This document shows, in pieces, positions 14,625 to 16,641 of a stretch of DNA of 16,641 nucleotides; the stretch's first letter is position 1, and every line of letters starts with the position of its first letter. The translations under genes and the position numbers were made by a program. The notes beneath the pieces were generated by a model, which saw nothing but the letters and a program-made list of their open reading frames with translations, was not told the DNA's origin and made no database searches. Source of the DNA: GWC2-45-44 sp041661665 (GTDB taxonomy: Bacteria > Planctomycetota > Phycisphaerae > Sedimentisphaerales > UBA12454); the NCBI GenBank assembly GCA_041661665.1, contig JBAZTW010000042.1:1-16641 (forward strand), in the 5' to 3' direction.

Positions 14625-15848
14625 TTACTTCTTTATTTCCTGCTTGTTCGCATCCTGCGTTTGTGGCGGTGTTTTTACGGATGGTTTCTTTGTTTCCTGT
14701 TTGTTCGCATCCTGCGGCAAATCCGTTTCTGCAACTGCTTTTGCCGGTGGTTTTGGCAACTGCGGTGGGGTGGTCATTATCGAGCCGTTGGCGTTTTTGC
14801 CGTAATCAAATCCTGCTGCTGTCGGCAGTCTGCCTGCCGCCGCTGATGAGCCGAAAAGCGTATCGTGTTCTGCGAGCAGTCCTGCTCCGCCGCCTTTTTC
14901 GACAGCCCTTTTGAGCGAACCGGGCCAATCCGATATGAAACGTGTGATGTACTTTTCGCTCTGGACAATAACCGAAACAAGGTTGCTGATATTAACTGCG
15001 GGCAGGGTGTCGATACCAAGCGCATATCGCTGAACGACTAAAGAATACAAAATAGCAAATTCTTTTGCGGTAATTTTCGCGTTGTCCGGGTCGATTTGAA
15101 TCCTGTCGCTTAGCGATTTCAAAACAGAACACTCGACCATCTCATCGTTGACCTGCCAATTGAGGTATAATTCTTCTCTTTTTTTTGCGATTTGTATCAG
15201 TAAATCGTTGGCAGCGGGGGATTTAAGACTGCCTGCGAACTGGGCAGCCAGAATCAAAATATCGCCGGAGTTTTCGTTTTTTACCACCGTTTGCAGATTT
15301 TGGACGAATTGGCCTGCAAGTCGGGTGGTTTCCGCTGAGCCGGTGGTATTTAGCTGACGGAGGATGTTGCTGTTTGTAAGGCAATTGACCGCCCAATAAC
15401 GAACCATTACATCGGGTGTTTGAGTATAATTGAGAGCGATTTTAGATATTTCCAGATTTCCCAGATCATTTATCAAAATCATTAAGTTCATTGTGAGCAA
15501 CTGTTTATGAAGGCCATCCGGTAATTTTGAACTTTTTTCGAGGGTTTGGGCTATTTGTTTTTCGGCGGCGGTTAAAAATCGCGGGGCGTATTGGATTTGG
15601 CCGCTTTCAAGCTCAGATGTGCTTCTGCTGATAATTGTAGTACGGAGGACGGCAATGTCGGAAAAGTCGGTTTTTGCGTAAAATTCATCAAAAGCCGCCG
15701 CTAAAAACTCCTCAATAACTGCAGTATCGGTGTCCACGAGCGTTTCCTTAGCCCTGACCACGTCAATCTTGGTAGTGCTGACTGCGCAGGTTTTTGTTAA
15801 AAAACTGAAAATTATTGCAAAAAGTATTAAAAAATTGATGGCTTTCAT
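14625..15848 (-). CDS. Secreted alpha-helical protein of unknown function, first gene of the transporter operon
   Basis: A 407-residue protein with a Sec signal peptide (MKAINFLILFAIIFSFLTKT, cleavage probably after CA at 21-22; the cysteine is not in a good lipobox). The mature part is mostly predicted helix, with helical-repeat-like stretches such as ISKIALNYTQTPDVMVRYWA, suggesting a HEAT/ARM-like scaffold; this is weak. The last ~50 residues are rich in Pro, Lys and Gln and contain DANKQETKK and DANKQEIKK, encoded by a 29-bp direct repeat (14631-14659 and 14688-14716, two differences). It ends 23 bp before the 57-residue protein gene, so it is probably co-transcribed with the importer. 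Its link to peptide uptake is inferred only from position. The ATG at 15848 has only a weak GAGA upstream. Confidence 0.7.
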   Translation of the reverse strand: MKAINFLILFAIIFSFLTKTCAVSTTKIDVVRAKETLVDTDTAVIEEFLAAAFDEFYAKTDFSDIAVLRTTIISRSTSELESGQIQYAPRFLTAAEKQIAQTLEKSSKLPDGLHKQLLTMNLMILINDLGNLEISKIALNYTQTPDVMVRYWAVNCLTNSNILRQLNTTGSAETTRLAGQFVQNLQTVVKNENSGDILILAAQFAGSLKSPAANDLLIQIAKKREELYLNWQVNDEMVECSVLKSLSDRIQIDPDNAKITAKEFAILYSLVVQRYALGIDTLPAVNISNLVSVIVQSEKYITRFISDWPGSLKRAVEKGGGAGLLAEHDTLFGSSAAAGRLPTAAGFDYGKNANGSIMTTPPQLPKPPAKAVAETDLPQDANKQETKKPSVKTPPQTQDANKQEIKK

Positions 15849-15897
15849 AATAAAAATCTCAAAAAATTATAAAAAAATAAAGAAATTTCAAATGTAA

Positions 15898-15926
15898 AAA
15901 GTAAACAATACCCCTCTTTATGTCAA
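15898..15926 (-). promoter_or_regulatory. Candidate promoter of the transporter operon
   Basis: On the minus strand a perfect TTGACA (15926-15921) is followed after 17 nt by TACTTT (15903-15898), which keeps the important T, A and final T of the -10 box. Transcription would start near 15891, about 42 nt before the first gene. Confidence 0.5.
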
Positions 15927-15943
15927 GGTTATAATCTGAAAGC

Positions 15944-16058
15944 GGGGGGGATAGCCAGGGAACATCGTACCCCCACGATGAGAATAAAATGTATGGCAAT
16001 CTAATAACATAAACTCCTCATCAATGAAGAACTATAAGAAATAGAGCGTTCCTTTCAT
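15944..16058. other. Gene-free DNA with G-tract and short hairpin
   Basis: No gene is visible. There is a run of seven G at 15944-15950 and a hairpin CATCGT-ACCCCC-ACGATG at 15963-15980 with a 6-bp perfect stem; its C-rich loop could pair with the G-tract. The rest is AT-rich without recognisable signals. Confidence 0.45.
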
Positions 16059-16144
16059 CCGTAAGTCCTTTATTTTCGTTGTTTGCAGGCTACGCAAATA
16101 AAGGACTTACGGCAAAATATGACTCTAAAATAAAGGACTTATGG
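16059..16144. repeat. 17-bp motif in three copies (one inverted, two direct)
   Basis: CCGTAAGTCCTTTATTT (16059-16075) is the exact reverse complement of AAATAAAGGACTTACGG (16096-16112), with a 20-nt spacer. A third copy with one change, AAATAAAGGACTTATGG, lies at 16128-16144. The first two could form a 17-bp hairpin. No coding frame crosses them. Confidence 0.9.
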
Positions 16145-16147
16145 CGA

Positions 16148-16180
16148 TTTGCGCAAGTTTTTTTTGAAAAAGTGCGCAAA
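16148..16180. repeat. Inverted repeat TTTGCGCA / TGCGCAAA
   Basis: A perfect 8-bp inverted repeat (16148-16155 and 16173-16180) around a 17-nt loop containing T8 and A5 runs that can extend the pairing. It directly follows the third copy of the 17-bp motif. Confidence 0.7.
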
Positions 16181-16207
16181 TTTTCAGGTTTTTGTTACAA
16201 AAACCTT

Positions 16208-16299
16208 ACATAAAGTTACAAAATTCGGACATAAAGTTACATGAAAACGACAAAATCTTGTAACTTTTTGTAAAATTTTACAAAAAAACGTAAAATTTT
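16208..16299. repeat. 13-bp direct repeats at 21-bp spacing plus palindrome
   Basis: ACATAAAGTTACA occurs at 16208-16220 and 16229-16241, start to start exactly 21 bp. The core AAAGTTACA recurs inverted as TGTAACTTT at 16259-16267. A perfect 22-bp palindrome with half-site TTTTTGTAAAA is centred between 16275 and 16276, and its GTAAAATTTT core is repeated at 16290-16299. The array resembles a protein-binding region (operator or replication-type iterons), but no DnaA-box cluster is visible and the binder is unknown. Confidence 0.75.
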
Positions 16300-16330
16300 G
16301 ATGAGCTTTCGTCAAGTTTTGAACGGTTTT

Positions 16331-16641
16331 AACCACGGATTACACGGATTTTTGCCACAAAGACGCAAAGGCACAAAGAAAAACAGGTGGATAATAGCCA
16401 CGAATGAACACGAACCGACGCGAAATAATTTAAACGCTGATGACGCTGATTTCACTGATTAACAGATTGGTATTGACCAGAATTGTTTTGGGGGGGCGGG
16501 GAGAATTTTTGGACAGGATAACAGGATTGACGGGATAGGGGATAGAATTGAAAATTGAAGATTGAAAAGTGAAGAATTGAGGAATCGGCCTGATGGCCGA
16601 TGAGATTTAATGACCCCGCGGTTACCCTTGGGGCTCTGTTT
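16331..16641. repeat. Mosaic of degenerate intergenic repeats, no gene
   Basis: Starts with AACCACGGATTACACGGATT (16331-16350), then GCCACAAAGACGCAAAGGCA (16354-16373), CGCTGATGACGCTGATTTCA (16435-16454), a G-rich GGGGGGGCGGGG (16490-16501), GGACAGGATAACAGGATTGA (16511-16530), AATTGAAGATTGAAAA (16553-16568) and the hairpin ATCGGCC-TGAT-GGCCGAT (16584-16601). Many of these short modules resemble decayed repeats I recall from intergenic DNA of diverse bacteria. No open frame of note spans them. The window ends in the same type of sequence. Confidence 0.6.

Noticed and set aside
16386..16394. A near DnaA box (GTGGATAA) suggesting a replication origin with the nearby repeats
   Set aside because: Only one imperfect box is visible, with no cluster and no dnaA, dnaN or gidA gene in the window.
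16331..16470. Possible CRISPR-like or tandem array
   Set aside because: The recurring units differ in sequence and spacing and no repeat-spacer regularity exists; it fits degenerate interspersed repeats better.

Overview
The window looks like a chromosomal segment of a Planctomycetota bacterium, most likely of the Phycisphaerae / Sedimentisphaerales type. The grounds are indirect: a secreted protein ending in a dockerin-type F-hand, several secreted proteins with no recognisable family, an oligopeptide-type binding protein held by a transmembrane helix instead of a lipid, and intergenic DNA packed with short palindromic repeats. This placement is inference from protein style and was not checked by a search.

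Layout. Positions 1-1219 (+) hold the end of murF and all of mraY, consecutive steps of peptidoglycan precursor synthesis. A bidirectional terminator (1225-1252) then separates them from a long run of minus-strand genes. In transcription order, right to left, these are: a secreted alpha-helical protein (15848-14625), a 57-residue membrane protein (14601-14428), the peptide-family substrate-binding protein (14407-12677), two permeases (12624-11626 and 11398-10199) and two ATPases (10202-9222 and 9151-8192). Together they form a complete OppABCDF/DppABCDF-type importer. Next come a STAS-domain protein (8058-7699) and a double-ACT-domain protein (7682-7227), then a small two-helix membrane protein (7180-6986), an unrecognised secreted protein (6739-5663), enolase (5327-4041) and a 763-residue secreted dockerin-like protein (3566-1275).

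How the genes fit together. MurF makes the UDP-MurNAc-pentapeptide that MraY loads onto undecaprenyl phosphate. The importer genes probably form one transcription unit that starts at a promoter near 15900-15926; oppC and oppD overlap by 4 bp. The 57-residue protein looks like a stand-alone copy of the membrane anchor of the binding protein that follows it. The STAS/ACT pair looks regulatory, with its own candidate promoter near 8147-8174. Enolase is a housekeeping gene with its own promoter and terminator.

Non-coding content is rich. It includes a 110-bp element at 6871-6980 that folds into a cloverleaf. A 298-nt leader follows a fully consensus promoter upstream of the dockerin-like gene. 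A patch of palindromic repeats lies inside the transporter operon, between the two permease genes. The last ~790 bp have no gene but contain a 17-bp motif in three copies, 13-bp direct repeats exactly 21 bp apart, a 22-bp palindrome and a mosaic of degenerate repeats. No rRNA, tRNA, CRISPR array, transposase or phage gene was seen.
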